Below, piece by piece: positions 44,913-53,684 of a stretch of DNA of 64,000 nucleotides. Numbering within the stretch: the stretch's first letter is position 1; each line of letters starts with the position of its first letter. The position numbers were made by a program, and so were the translations under genes. The notes under the pieces are model-generated. The model made no database searches, had not been told where the DNA came from, and saw nothing but the letters and a program-made list of their open reading frames with translations. This DNA is from JANXQG01 sp963709175 (lineage in GTDB: Bacteria; Planctomycetota; Planctomycetia; Pirellulales; Thermoguttaceae): positions 806,001 through 870,000 of the forward strand of contig CAVPVK010000003.1 in the NCBI GenBank assembly GCA_963709175.1. Direction: 5' to 3'.

Positions 44913-46772
44913 CTACTTTATTGAAGCTAGTTGGCGGACATTCTTTCCGCCACCAGCGTTTCGCAGTTTCTGGGCGGCCTCCCGCAGGAAGGCGGCCCGC
45001 TGAGCGACTTGTTGGTTCTGGTTTTTGGCAAAAAACTCGGCGAAGTCGTCCAGGGCCTTGACCGCGCCTTTCTTGTCGCCGGCCCTGAGCAGCGCCTGGG
45101 CGGCTTCGTTGGCCACGAAAGAGGCCGTGATGTCGGCGCCGTTTTCTTCCAGGCAGAGGCGGACCACCGCCAGATGTTCCTGTGCCGCTTTCAGGCCCAA
45201 AGTTCCGGCACGACGCAGCTTTTGGCCAAGCAGCACACAGCGGATGGTTCGGATCAGGTCGGCGTGGCCGGCCCTTTCCAGCTCCGAAGGCAGATTATCC
45301 AAGCGGTCCTCAACGAGCGGGTCGCCGACGCGATAGAGCATTTTGATCGCACTGATTTTGTCGACGAAGGCTTTCCTCGCTTGAATTGCGCTGGCCTTGG
45401 CGGCGAGAATGCGGTCGGCCGCCTCAACAATCGCACGCTCTTTCCGTTTTTCGAAGCTTGCTTTTTCCGCGCTGGAGGGCGAGTTCTTTTTATTTAGGTC
45501 GTCGATGAACTTCAGCAGCTTGTCCGGGCCTTCCTGGGGCACGGCGAAAAGCAGCTTGTCGGCTGACAGGCCGCCGGCAAGCAAGTTCTGGCCGGCGGCG
45601 GCCGAATTTGTGCCGGGAACCAGCGGCAGGGCGTCGGGCACCTGGGCAACGAATTCGGCCCCTAGGCGGTAATAGAGGCTCATGGCGCGGACCCAGACCG
45701 CCACGCGTCCCACCTGGTTGCTGCCACGCGAAATCCACATGAAGCCTTGCTCGCCCCATTGGGGACCCCCGGAATTCTTGATCTTCCAGGCGCCGTGCGT
45801 TCCGCGACTGTCGTCCCAGCCGACCAGCAGTACGGAGTGCGCAAAGCCGTTCACTTTGGTCTCCGCAGGAATGCTTTCCTCGAACAATCCGCCACGATAG
45901 CCGTGGAACCTGGCTGTCGCCAGCACGCTGACAACCAGCGGACCGTGGCAAAGCAGCGCCTCCTTGATCTGTACCGCTGTCGGAAGCTGCTCGTCAGACC
46001 GCACGTAGCCCCAGGCCACAGCGCGATAAGGCAGGGTCGTGCCACGGGGATTGCAGGGCACGCCCGTATAGGGGTAGTTCTGGATCGTGGCCGTGCCGAT
46101 TTTCAGAAAGAATTCGAGGGCCGTGGCGGGTGCTCCGCCCATGCTCTTGTCGTCGGCGCTGAGCTTCAAGTGATCCAGCAGCGGCTGCGAGGAAAGCGTC
46201 ACGCGACGGTTGTTGCGGATCAGGTAATTGCACTCCAGGGCTTCCGTCGCCGCATTGGCCCAGCAATCGCCGGTCAATTGCCTGCGCGGCTCGCAGACCT
46301 TGTTGAGATTGCACCAATCGAATTGTGCCGCGTTGGCTTTCGGCAGGCGGATCTTCAATTCCGGCAGGATGCCCGGGTGCCGACGATCGAATTCCGCCAT
46401 GGCCGCCTTGTCCAGCCGGACGAGCCGATCGGCCAAAGCGTTGGCCTGGGCGATGGTTCCCACGGACAGGTTGGGCGCCAGCGGATGTTTTGCCTGGGGC
46501 GGCGAAACTACTGCGGACCAGCCTGCGGACGGATTGACCAATATGAGAAACAGGGCGACTGCTGGGAGAACGATGCGAAGTGCGGCGAAAATGGCAATCG
46601 CCACGCTATCACTGCGAGGAGTCGACCGGTCGTTTGGCCCGAGGAACGAGAACCGAGGCCCCCGGCGGCAGCGAAGGCAACCGAGAAAAAACACTTGCGG
46701 TTGGTCCAGGTACTGACTTGAGAAAGGATGCACGATACGCCCTCCGGCTTGATGCTGTACGTCACGAGCCAT
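44913..46772 (-). CDS. Exported papain-family (C1A) cysteine protease
   Basis: 619 residues from the ATG at 46772 (start uncertain; an upstream ATG at 46889 adds a low-quality stretch). A membrane or signal segment (FAALRIVLPAVALFLILVNP) lies about 60 residues in. The catalytic domain has QLTGDCWANAATEALECNYL with the active Cys, GFAHSVLLVGWDDSRGTHGA with the active His, and KIKNSGGPQWGEQGFMWISR with the Asn and the trailing Gly-Trp motif. About 250 residues of helical sequence follow (ARKAFVDKISAIKMLYRVGD). Likely a secreted protein-degrading enzyme. Adjacent to a small membrane protein gene on the same strand. Confidence 0.85.
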   Translation of the reverse strand: MARDVQHQAGGRIVHPFSSQYLDQPQVFFLGCLRCRRGPRFSFLGPNDRSTPRSDSVAIAIFAALRIVLPAVALFLILVNPSAGWSAVVSPPQAKHPLAPNLSVGTIAQANALADRLVRLDKAAMAEFDRRHPGILPELKIRLPKANAAQFDWCNLNKVCEPRRQLTGDCWANAATEALECNYLIRNNRRVTLSSQPLLDHLKLSADDKSMGGAPATALEFFLKIGTATIQNYPYTGVPCNPRGTTLPYRAVAWGYVRSDEQLPTAVQIKEALLCHGPLVVSVLATARFHGYRGGLFEESIPAETKVNGFAHSVLLVGWDDSRGTHGAWKIKNSGGPQWGEQGFMWISRGSNQVGRVAVWVRAMSLYYRLGAEFVAQVPDALPLVPGTNSAAAGQNLLAGGLSADKLLFAVPQEGPDKLLKFIDDLNKKNSPSSAEKASFEKRKERAIVEAADRILAAKASAIQARKAFVDKISAIKMLYRVGDPLVEDRLDNLPSELERAGHADLIRTIRCVLLGQKLRRAGTLGLKAAQEHLAVVRLCLEENGADITASFVANEAAQALLRAGDKKGAVKALDDFAEFFAKNQNQQVAQRAAFLREAAQKLRNAGGGKNVRQLASIK

Positions 46773-46845
46773 CGGTCCAATATTCGTCGGTCCAATATTC
46801 GTCCGAGCGCTCGTCTGCGTCTTATACGGGAGGGTGCGGCGAGTG

Positions 46846-47253
46846 TTACAAGGTTCGTGCGGACGTGCCTGCCGTACGTGACGAGCCATAAATCAGCGAC
46901 CGGAATTCGGGCGTCTGCCGCACCGAAGCAAAATCATTCTCCGTCTTTGCCCAGTTCTTTGCGAAGTCAGCGTAAGGGGACTTCAGAGCGATTCGGAGCC
47001 ATTTGAAGCAGGCATCTTTGTCGCCCTTGAGGGCGCAACAACACGCTATGTCATGGGCAACCATGAACGCTTTTGGATTCTTTTCGTAAGCTATTTTGTA
47101 GAAAAAGAGGGCATTGTCCACATCCAGGTGCTGGACTACGCCGCCTATTAACGCATGGCAGTAGCCTTTTTGATACGCCATGGCAATGGTACCGCTGATT
47201 ACGGCAACAATTCCGAAAACAAGGATCCGAATGTTATTCTTGGAACTTCTCAT
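46846..47253 (-). CDS. Small membrane-anchored TPR-like protein
   Basis: 135 residues from the ATG at 47253, set by AAAAGGGC upstream. A single N-terminal helix (RILVFGIVAVISGTIAMAYQ) anchors it. The rest resembles two TPR units (DNALFFYKIAYEKNPKAFMV, then IACCCALKGDKDACFKWLRI) and a short polar end. It precedes the cysteine protease gene on the same strand by about 70 bases, so they may be co-expressed; it could act as its partner, but this is only a positional inference. Confidence 0.55.
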   Translation of the reverse strand: MRSSKNNIRILVFGIVAVISGTIAMAYQKGYCHALIGGVVQHLDVDNALFFYKIAYEKNPKAFMVAHDIACCCALKGDKDACFKWLRIALKSPYADFAKNWAKTENDFASVRQTPEFRSLIYGSSRTAGTSARTL

Positions 47254-47585
47254 AACGATTGCCCTTTTGTCTTTAGAACTGCGGACTCTGCCACTTGGAT
47301 AAGAAACCAACGTGAGGCAGTCGCATGACGATTCCCGCCGACAGGGCGGAATTTCCTCAAGAACCCGGCACGTTCGTCGGTTTCGAATTTTGATCTGCAT
47401 CATGTACGGGTACTGTTTGTCGGTGTTACACGGCTTTTCTCGTAGGTTCAGTTGGATGCTTTTGGGGCCGAAATCGGCAAAGCGGCAGTCTTCCAGCCTG
47501 ACTTTGCAAGCGAATGATCCCCGCGGCGATTTCTACTCGTGAGCGGAAGCAGCCCGTGCAAAGGTCGTCGCCATCCAATCGGGAA

Positions 47586-48190
47586 TTACGGCTTGCCTTC
47601 GGTCGGCGGCGTCTCGGCCCACGAGAGCCCCTTGGAGATGATCTGCACGTTCGTCGTGCCGTCGCCTGGGCGGACGAAAATCGAGAGCGTCGCGTCGCCC
47701 TTAGTCCGTTTCATGATCGCCGATTTCGGCCGGATCAAATCCTTGCCCGCAGTCCAACCTTGGGCGTTGAACTGCTGTGCAAGGTAGTTGGCCGTCGTCA
47801 CAACGTCGGATGGGCATTGACAACGAATTTGCCCGGTGAGTTTTTGATACTCGACATTCGTCGCCCCTTGGGGAAGCGGCAACGATCGGGCCTTCGGGCC
47901 GTTGAGTTCGGCGGCGGCGGCCTTGGCCGCGTCCAGCTCGTCTTGGGCCTTGCGATCCTTCTCGGCCTTCGCCTTCTTCTCCAGCTGCATCGCCTTCTCG
48001 GCCTCGATCTTGACAAAATACGCTTGCCGACTCGAAGGAGATACAAAGCGATTTGTCCGAGGGCGTTTCCCGCGGCAGGGCCGAAAAGCCGATTTCCCGC
48101 ATCGCCGTGCGGTAGTAGTCTGCCGTGGCCTGCAGGTCGCGCGGAACCTCGCACATGAGGATCCACCGCGAGTCGTCGATCTCGACGGAA
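47586..48190 (-). pseudogene. N-truncated gene cut by the RAYT composite, with one frame break
   Basis: Reading from the edge of the mobile unit at 48185, one frame gives VEIDDSRWILMCEVPRDLQA and ADYYRTAMREIGFSALPRET; it breaks near 48025, and the next frame continues AYFVKIEAEKAMQLEKKAKA to the end GDGTTNVQIISKGLSWAETP. The joined protein would have an N-terminal domain, a charged helix and a C-terminal domain repeating the same theme (VVTTANYLAQQFNAQGWTAG). The start is missing because the mobile unit lies against it. No family recognised. Confidence 0.6.
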
Positions 48191-48210
48191 AGTATGGGGT
48201 CGCACCTACG

Positions 48211-49173
48211 TTAGCCATTAGAGAGTTGTTTCTGCAGCTTGGCAAGGGTCGCGTCAACATCCTTCCCGGCCGCTTCGATGCGGGCCACGGCCGCCCCAAC
48301 GCTGCTAGGGCCACGGTATCCTAGCACCCGCGCGATTTCCGTCGACGAGTATCCATAGCGTCGCCGCGCCAGATACGCGGCGGCCGCGCGGCCGATCGCA
48401 TCGCTTCGCCGCCCGGACGTCCACTCGTCCGCCTTGCAGCCCAATCGCTCCGCCACTACCGCCACGATCCGCTCCAGCGCAGGCCTGGCTCGCAAGGGCT
48501 GCAACTGGGGAAGCTCTCGATCGCTTCCCCGCTTGCCCAGCAGCCGGCGGACCCGCATCGCAAACGACTCCGAGCCGACCAGCAAACCGCCGAAGGCGTT
48601 CTTCCAGGGCGCGGCGGGCGGGTCGGTGATCCCCGCCTCAACGAACCGACAATAGCGTCGCCGCGCCTCCGCCCCCTGGCCGCCAAACTCGCCCAGGACA
48701 CGTTCGTAGGTTACCCATTCCAACGCCGCACGCGGTCCGCGATATCCCGGGTAACTGCTCCACTTCCAGTCTTGCGGCCTCCTCGCCAGCTTGGCGCGCA
48801 CGGGGTTCAGATGGAGGTAACGGCTAAGTTCGGTGAAGTACCCCTCCTCCTCGATAAGATGGGCCTTGAAACGCCCTTGGAACAAGTGCCCAACGCGCCT
48901 GTGGCGGAGATTGAAGTAGCCGGTGTAGCTGCCGTTCAGCAGCTGCATTCCTGCGGAGAGGTTGGGCTCCGGGGTTTCCAGGAAGAAGTGGTCGTGGTTC
49001 CCTAAGAGCACAAATGCATGCAGCCGCCAGCCGTACGTTTCCACGGTGCGCTGCAGCCAATCCAGTCGCCGCTGGCGATCGTCGTCGTCGCGGAAAATCG
49101 CGCGTCGCTCGTTGCCGCGGCACATCACATGATAAAGTCCCCCGGCCAATTCGATTCTTAACGATCGTGCCAT
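48211..49173 (-). CDS. REP-associated tyrosine transposase (RAYT), copy 1
   Basis: Y1/HUH-family single-strand transposase of 320 residues. The HUH motif is H60-D-H62 (LLGNHDHFFLETP), and the catalytic-Tyr helix is EGYFTELSRYLHLNPVRAKL. The C-terminus has a DnaA-like helix-turn-helix (YSSTEIARVLGYRGPSSVGA) that probably binds the ends. The ATG at 49173 begins the usual MARSLRIELAGGLYHVMCRG start; the frame extends further but reads into the terminal repeat. It differs from copy 2 by only about three residues. Appears intact. Confidence 0.9.
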   Translation of the reverse strand: MARSLRIELAGGLYHVMCRGNERRAIFRDDDDRQRRLDWLQRTVETYGWRLHAFVLLGNHDHFFLETPEPNLSAGMQLLNGSYTGYFNLRHRRVGHLFQGRFKAHLIEEEGYFTELSRYLHLNPVRAKLARRPQDWKWSSYPGYRGPRAALEWVTYERVLGEFGGQGAEARRRYCRFVEAGITDPPAAPWKNAFGGLLVGSESFAMRVRRLLGKRGSDRELPQLQPLRARPALERIVAVVAERLGCKADEWTSGRRSDAIGRAAAAYLARRRYGYSSTEIARVLGYRGPSSVGAAVARIEAAGKDVDATLAKLQKQLSNG

Positions 49174-49236
49174 AGCCGCAAAATACCAACTTCCACGCGG
49201 CAAGTCAATCCATAAGTGTCTAACGTAGGTATGACC

Positions 49237-49715
49237 GTGCGCCATGAATCTATGGGCGTTTCAGCGGGTGAAAGTCCCGCCTGGGAAGGGTCGCTTGCCC
49301 AGTAGTAATCGAAGCGCTGCTCTTGGAACCGATCTTCGAGGCCGAACTACTTCTGTTTTGGAACCTACACCTCGGCGTTCAGGATCGTGAGCATTCACGC
49401 CAACCGTCGGGTCCGTCACTGGTTATGCCGAAAGTTCGAAACCAAGGGGTTGGGATACGGCCAATATCCCCACAGCTATCTCGAGCGTAAGCTGGGATTG
49501 CCGAACCTCAGTCGTTCCCGGCGTCGCTACTCGTGGGCGAAACCATGAACCTTGTCCGAGAGCCGGATGCGGGAAATCCGCCCGTCCGATTCGATGAGCG
49601 GGAGGTGGAAACGGAGCACGGCATGCGGCTATTTAGACACGCAAGGGGAAACCCTGACACGGAATTATGCCGAAGCCTAACCCACCGCGCCACCTCTCGA
49701 CTCTACCCATGCCCC
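49237..49715 (+). other. Group II intron relic, copy 1
   Basis: The first bases GTGCGCC and the following GCGGGTGAAAGTCCCGC are the 5' end of a bacterial group II intron. Shortly after, LEPIFEA (reverse transcriptase) joins directly to the C-terminal maturase segment HANRRVRHWLCRKFETKGLG, HSYLERKLGLPNLSRSRRRY and SWAKP-stop, so most of domain I and the enzyme are deleted. Domain V is at 49560-49592 (starts GAGCCGGATGCGGGAAATCC) with one weakened pair. It cannot be active alone. Confidence 0.75.
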
Positions 49716-49833
49716 TCCTAACGAGGCGAAAGGGACCACGTTATACAGACCCGTAGCGGCGCACCGTTCCCACTCGAGCCTGTTGTTCGCAAAGATGCCC
49801 TCGCGGTATCCCGTCCAAGCAGGGACGCAAGCC

Positions 49834-52197
49834 TTAACGTGTGCCTGACTCGTCATTGTCCGCGCGGAACGGTTTCCCTTGCTCGTAAAGTTCCATGCGA
49901 TGGCGAAGGGCCTTCTTGCCTTCCTCCGTGATCGACTTGTCGGTCAGCGACAAGGCGATGGCCTTCGCCTGCCACGATCTGGCGGCCTTGAAGTCGCCGC
50001 TCTCCGCGTAAGCCGCCCCAAGCGCGTCGGCGTATCGCGGCGACTTGCTGTCGCTCAGCCGAAACGCCTTAGTTGCGTTCTCGACCGCCTTGGCACCGTT
50101 GCGGATTTTGCCGTCGCCGCAGGTGGCCAGCAGCCAGGCGAGGCTTTCGTAAGCGGTGGGCGAACTGTGTCTTAGGGCCGCAGCTTGCATGAAATCGGCC
50201 AGGGCTTTGTCGTACTCGCCGTTTCCCTGGTAGGCCCGCCCTCGGCCTGTGTAGGGTGTGCTCCATGCCGGATTCATGAGTATCGCCTTCGAGAAGGCCG
50301 CGACCGCGCGGTCGTAGTCGCGAGCTTTGCGATAGCATTCGCCTATGCTGATGTAGGCTGCGGCGAATCCTGGATCGAGTCGCGTCACCTGCGTAAAATC
50401 TTCAATTGCGGCATCGTACTCGCCGCGGCCCCTGCGGACGGCGCCGCGCCGATAATATGCGGTTGTCAGACTGGGGTCCAACTGGATGGCCTGGTCGAAG
50501 TCGAGGATCGCCTTGCCGGAGTCACCCTTTGCTTGATAGGCCAGTCCGCGGAAACTATAAGCGACCGAGAGCGTGGGCTCCAGTGCGATGGCGGCGCTCT
50601 GATCGGCGATCGCGTTGTCATACTGCCGTATCTCTTCGCGGGCCAAGCCCCGCCGGCTATAAGCCATGGCGAGTTTGCCATCCAGTTGGATCGCGCGATC
50701 GAAGTCGGCGATCGCCTTAACCGGCTGGTGGTTTGATTGATAGGCGACACCCCGCTGATAATAGGCGGCGGTAAAGTTCGGATCGAGACGGACAGCATCG
50801 CTAAAGTCGGCTATGGCCTTGACCTGTTCCTGCCGTAGCCTCCATAGCATTGCTCGGCCATAATACGCCTGCGAGAACTTCGGGTCGAGGCCGATAGCCT
50901 GGTCGTAGTCGGCCATCGCGTTGCTTTCGTCGTTCTTCGCCTGATAGGCGCGAGCACGACCGCAGTACGCCTGAGAAAACTTCGGGTTGAGGCGGATAGC
51001 TTGGTGGTAGTCAGCAATTGCGTGGTCGTTGTCGCCCATTGCTTGGTAGGCGACAGCGCGGCCGTAGTACGCTCGGGAATCCGTCGGATCGAGGCGAATG
51101 GCCGCACCGTAGTCGGCAACCGCGCGATCGTAGCGGCCGGTGCGCTGGAATGCCGCACCGCGTCCAGAATAGGCGGGGCTGTCGTTCGCGTTAAGACGCA
51201 GCGCCGCGCTAAACAACTTAATTGCGGCGGCACAATCACCTTTATCGAGTGCCAGCTTCCCTCCCGATGCCTTCAAACAGGACTCGGTTGCGGGCGTGCC
51301 TCCCGAGTAGCCGAGTTGCTTGGCGCGTACCAGGTCCGCCTCTGCCTTCACGTTCTCGCCGACGGCCGCGTAGGCAACACTGCGCGAATAGTACGCCGCT
51401 CCGAGTTTCGGGTCGATTCGGATCGCCTCCGAATAGTCCGCAATCGCCTTCTCCGCGTCGCCGCGATCGGAATGTATAGAGCCGCGGCCGACGTACGAAG
51501 CCGCCGCCCCAGGGTCCAGCTTTATTGCCTGAGTAAAATCCTCGTAGGCCCTTGCAAGATCACCGCTTTCCTGGAATTGCACCCCGCGAACGTGATACAA
51601 CGTGGCGTTTTTTGGGTCGAGCCGCACGGCCTCGGTGCAATCCACAATGGACCTCTTGTAATCACGCTTGCCGCCCAAGGCAATCGCACGATTGGCGTAC
51701 GCCTCAATCAGCTTGGGGTCCAACCGAAGGGCTTCGGTGTACTCGGCAATCGCCCGATCGGCCTCTCCTTTCTTGGCACACGTAACGCCCAGGCCGAGGT
51801 GCGAATCGGCGCTTGCCGGGTTCAGCCGGACGCACTCCACGAAATCGGCAATCGCTTTTTCCGTATCGCCTTGTCGGACGTACGTGCAGCCACGGTTGTA
51901 ACGTGTGCGCCAGTCGTTCTTATCGAGACGGATGGCTTGATCTAAATCGGCAAGCGACTTGTCGATCATACCTTTGAGGCCATAGGCGATGCCACGTTCG
52001 CGGTATGCCTCGCCGTTTCTTGGATTCCTGGTAATCTCCGCTGAATATTTGTCGATGGCTGCCGCCGAATCATTGTTGGCAGCAACCGCCTCGCCCAAGC
52101 GGGCCGGATTGTTTGCAGTCACCTGCTCCGCTCCGACGGCCAGAGGGATTACCAATAAAGAGGATGCGACTATGCGAACACAGCGTTGAATCAACAT
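49834..52197 (-). CDS. Large exported TPR-repeat protein
   Basis: 787 residues. After a signal peptide (ending about residue 23, SSLLVIPLAVGAEQ) it is made almost entirely of TPR units, about 20, with the standard pattern AIADYxEAIRLDPKxxxAYYxRGxAYxxxGD (e.g. KAIADYSEAIRIDPKLGAAY). This would form a long superhelix for protein binding in the periplasm. No enzymatic domain is visible. One irregular region near residues 290-320 (AKQLGYSGGTPATESCLKAS) separates two blocks. The end has a shorter Sel1/TPR-like segment. It lies between the two RAYT composites. Confidence 0.85.
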   Translation of the reverse strand: MLIQRCVRIVASSLLVIPLAVGAEQVTANNPARLGEAVAANNDSAAAIDKYSAEITRNPRNGEAYRERGIAYGLKGMIDKSLADLDQAIRLDKNDWRTRYNRGCTYVRQGDTEKAIADFVECVRLNPASADSHLGLGVTCAKKGEADRAIAEYTEALRLDPKLIEAYANRAIALGGKRDYKRSIVDCTEAVRLDPKNATLYHVRGVQFQESGDLARAYEDFTQAIKLDPGAAASYVGRGSIHSDRGDAEKAIADYSEAIRIDPKLGAAYYSRSVAYAAVGENVKAEADLVRAKQLGYSGGTPATESCLKASGGKLALDKGDCAAAIKLFSAALRLNANDSPAYSGRGAAFQRTGRYDRAVADYGAAIRLDPTDSRAYYGRAVAYQAMGDNDHAIADYHQAIRLNPKFSQAYCGRARAYQAKNDESNAMADYDQAIGLDPKFSQAYYGRAMLWRLRQEQVKAIADFSDAVRLDPNFTAAYYQRGVAYQSNHQPVKAIADFDRAIQLDGKLAMAYSRRGLAREEIRQYDNAIADQSAAIALEPTLSVAYSFRGLAYQAKGDSGKAILDFDQAIQLDPSLTTAYYRRGAVRRGRGEYDAAIEDFTQVTRLDPGFAAAYISIGECYRKARDYDRAVAAFSKAILMNPAWSTPYTGRGRAYQGNGEYDKALADFMQAAALRHSSPTAYESLAWLLATCGDGKIRNGAKAVENATKAFRLSDSKSPRYADALGAAYAESGDFKAARSWQAKAIALSLTDKSITEEGKKALRHRMELYEQGKPFRADNDESGTR

Positions 52198-52264
52198 ATT
52201 GTCAACCTCAAATCAGGTCAGTACGTTGGGCTGCTCGGGTGGTAATTCGGAGCAAGGAAGGGAG

Positions 52265-52393
52265 TCACCCCAGCACCAACGGCAACCACCGCCACCGCTC
52301 CGACAGGAACAGCAAGCCGGTTACTGCCAGTGAGCCCAGCACGAGCCACCCTGGCGTAGGGCAATACCAGCGACGTTTCTCGGGAGCGTCCAT
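52265..52393 (-). CDS. Small single-helix membrane protein, probably shortened
   Basis: 42 codons: MDAPEKRRWYCPTPGWLVLG then SLAVTGLLFLSERWRWLPLV. This matches a common short planctomycete membrane-protein N-terminus (KRRWY...P, then LLxLSERxRW). Intact relatives as I remember them are longer, so this one may be truncated at its C-terminus. A TATACT lies 10 bases before the start, too close to be a normal promoter. Low-information but family-like. Confidence 0.45.
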   Translation of the reverse strand: MDAPEKRRWYCPTPGWLVLGSLAVTGLLFLSERWRWLPLVLG

Positions 52394-52633
52394 GCCGGTA
52401 AGTATACCGCGCCGGCTGGGGCCCTGCGATAATGGGGCCCGAGCGATGCCCCTGCAGGCCCGCGTTCCGAGCCCCTTGCCCGCCGCACGAAGGGTGCCGC
52501 GGAGGTGGGATTGCAGGCGGTGGCCCTTTGTGGTGCCAGTCGGAGCGGCGCAGTAGAATGAGAGGCGAGACGCTGGGCGCTCCGCGGTGGGGCGGCGTTT
52601 GGAAGTCCGCATGGCGTCAAGCGGAGGAAACTG

Positions 52634-52801
52634 ATGAACAGGTTTAGGCAGACACTTATACTACTTTTGGCTATCGGTGCCGCGCAGTGCATAATTCCTG
52701 CCATCGCCCAGGAGCCGCGGCAGCCGGTGCCCCAGTTGTTCCCATTTAAGGAATATGGCAAAGGCGGAAAATGGGGAGACCGGAAAAGCGGACATCACTG
52801 A
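52634..52801 (+). CDS. Small secreted protein, C-terminus supplied by a palindrome
   Basis: 55 codons with a strong ribosome site (GGAGGAAACTG) before the ATG. A signal peptide (MNRFRQTLILLLAIGAAQCI) is followed by a short Pro-rich part and KEYGKGGKWGDRKSGHH. The last ~11 codons, including the stop, are encoded by the left arm of the inverted repeat at 52769-52858, so the original C-terminus was probably longer. No family recognised. Confidence 0.5.
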   Translation: MNRFRQTLILLLAIGAAQCIIPAIAQEPRQPVPQLFPFKEYGKGGKWGDRKSGHH

Positions 52802-52858
52802 TTGTTTTCTTTCGAGGCGCGTCAATATCAGTGATGTCCCCTTTTCCGGTCCCCATTT
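52769..52858. repeat. Palindromic element that ends two convergent genes
   Basis: Left arm AAATGGGGAGACCGGAAAAG, then CGGACATCACTGAT; the right arm (about 52827-52858) is its complement except for a 2-base gap and one change. Both arms encode GDRKxGHH-stop in the frame of the gene that enters them. Confidence 0.75.
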
Positions 52859-53073
52859 CGATCCGACAGGAAGCCGCAAACACCACCCTGTGGAAGCCCA
52901 ATTCTTGAAACAATAGTGGGAGGCAGCCAAGTGGCGACTATAATAGAATCGGGCGAGCCCTTGCCATCCGTAAGTGGAACGCCTAGCCACGCTGGCACGT
53001 ATGCGCCCTCGACTTCGCAAACAGACAGACAGATAGCATCAAGACTCTCAAACGGGCCCAGTGTGTGTTCCAT
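52828..53073 (-). CDS. Small hypothetical protein, C-terminus supplied by the palindrome
   Basis: 81 codons from ATG 53073: MEHTLGPFESLDAICLSVCE, then YVPAWLGVPLTDGKGSPDSI and LPQGGVCGFLSDRNGDRKRG ending HH. It starts 3 bases after the immunity-like gene stop, so it is the third gene of a short operon. The last 10 codons come from the right arm of the palindrome at 52769-52858. The sequence is otherwise natural-looking; family unknown. Confidence 0.45.
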   Translation of the reverse strand: MEHTLGPFESLDAICLSVCEVEGAYVPAWLGVPLTDGKGSPDSIIVATWLPPTIVSRIGLPQGGVCGFLSDRNGDRKRGHH

Positions 53074-53076
53074 AGC

Positions 53077-53421
53077 CTAGTCTGCGCCCTCGTAGTACGC
53101 TTCAAAACCGGTCCACAAGAATTCGTGGATTTTGTCTCGTAGCTCGTCCGCCATTCTTGAGACAATTGCCCCAAGCCGCGGAGATCGCTTTGAATAATGA
53201 TCCACAGTGTTTTCAATCTCCCAGGGTAGCTCGAACAAGCAAGCAATAGTTAATCGGTCAATTAAGTTCTGAGATCTCGCCACGCGGCCGAACTCATCCA
53301 CAGCTTCCAGCAGCCGAGCAAATGCCTCTTCGTCGACCTGATTCTCACGAATTCTACTGGCGAATCCTTTGGGATTCAAGCACTCTTCCACAATCCTACT
53401 TTTCGCTTCGTCGTGCGTCAT
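53077..53421 (-). CDS. Small helical protein, possible immunity protein
   Basis: 114 residues: MTHDEAKSRIVEECLNPKGF, then LLEAVDEFGRVARSQNLIDR and PWEIENTVDHYSKRSPRLGA. Mostly helical and acidic. Its ATG overlaps by 4 bases the stop of a small basic gene that resembles a toxin C-terminus, an arrangement typical of polymorphic toxin/immunity pairs. No immunity family is recognised by sequence, so this is inferred from layout and composition. Confidence 0.4.
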   Translation of the reverse strand: MTHDEAKSRIVEECLNPKGFASRIRENQVDEEAFARLLEAVDEFGRVARSQNLIDRLTIACLFELPWEIENTVDHYSKRSPRLGAIVSRMADELRDKIHEFLWTGFEAYYEGAD

Positions 53422-53681
53422 TTTTTTGCGCACTGGATGATTCTAATTGCTTTGGCCGGAATCGGAGGATTAGGCCCCCCGTCATCAACGATCAGTACTT
53501 CTTGGTGCGATTTACTTCGTGCGAGAACTCGGCCGCGGCCAACACCATTCGAGACGTCAATTACTTCGGCAGGTACCTGATCAAGATCTATCGCAACGAC
53601 TCCGTTTCCACTGTTAAACAATCCCTCCGCTTTCGACTGAAGCTTGGTGGTCGAGATCAGGTTACTTTTTGCCTTTCCCAT
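53418..53681 (-). CDS. Possible polymorphic-toxin C-terminal domain, cut off from its carrier
   Basis: 87 codons: MGKAKSNLISTTKLQSKAEG, then LFNSGNGVVAIDLDQVPAEV, DVSNGVGRGRVLARSKSHQE and VLIVDDGGPNPPIPAKAIRI. The pattern of a strand with a V-x-DL-x-x-VP turn and a late EVL...IPxxAI resembles ends of ADP-ribosyltransferase-fold toxins, which are normally carried at the end of a large secreted protein. The upstream part is missing: the RAYT composite starts 4 bases away (53685). The family is uncertain. Confidence 0.35.
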   Translation of the reverse strand: MGKAKSNLISTTKLQSKAEGLFNSGNGVVAIDLDQVPAEVIDVSNGVGRGRVLARSKSHQEVLIVDDGGPNPPIPAKAIRIIQCAKK

Positions 53682-53684
53682 TAT

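Larger units (their letters stand above)
48185..49715 (-). mobile_element. Composite mobile unit, copy 1: RAYT plus group II intron relic
   Basis: A 1,531-bp block repeated almost exactly at 53685-55208. It holds a RAYT with inverted ends (GGTCGCACCTACGTTAG at 48198-48214 and CTAACGTAGGTATGACC at 49220-49236) and, starting at the very next base, a group II intron remnant (49237-49715). The repeat begins ACGGAAAGTATGGGG and ends CCCATGCCCC. The flanks outside the block differ between copies, so the whole block moved or was copied as one. Confidence 0.8.

Noticed and set aside
46786..46810. Short tandem duplication (TCCAATATTCGTCGG twice)
   Set aside because: Only two partial units upstream of the protease gene; no evidence of function.
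49834..52197. Periodic ~102-base pattern that could suggest a CRISPR array
   Set aside because: It is the codon-level periodicity of the 34-residue TPR units, not identical short repeats with spacers.
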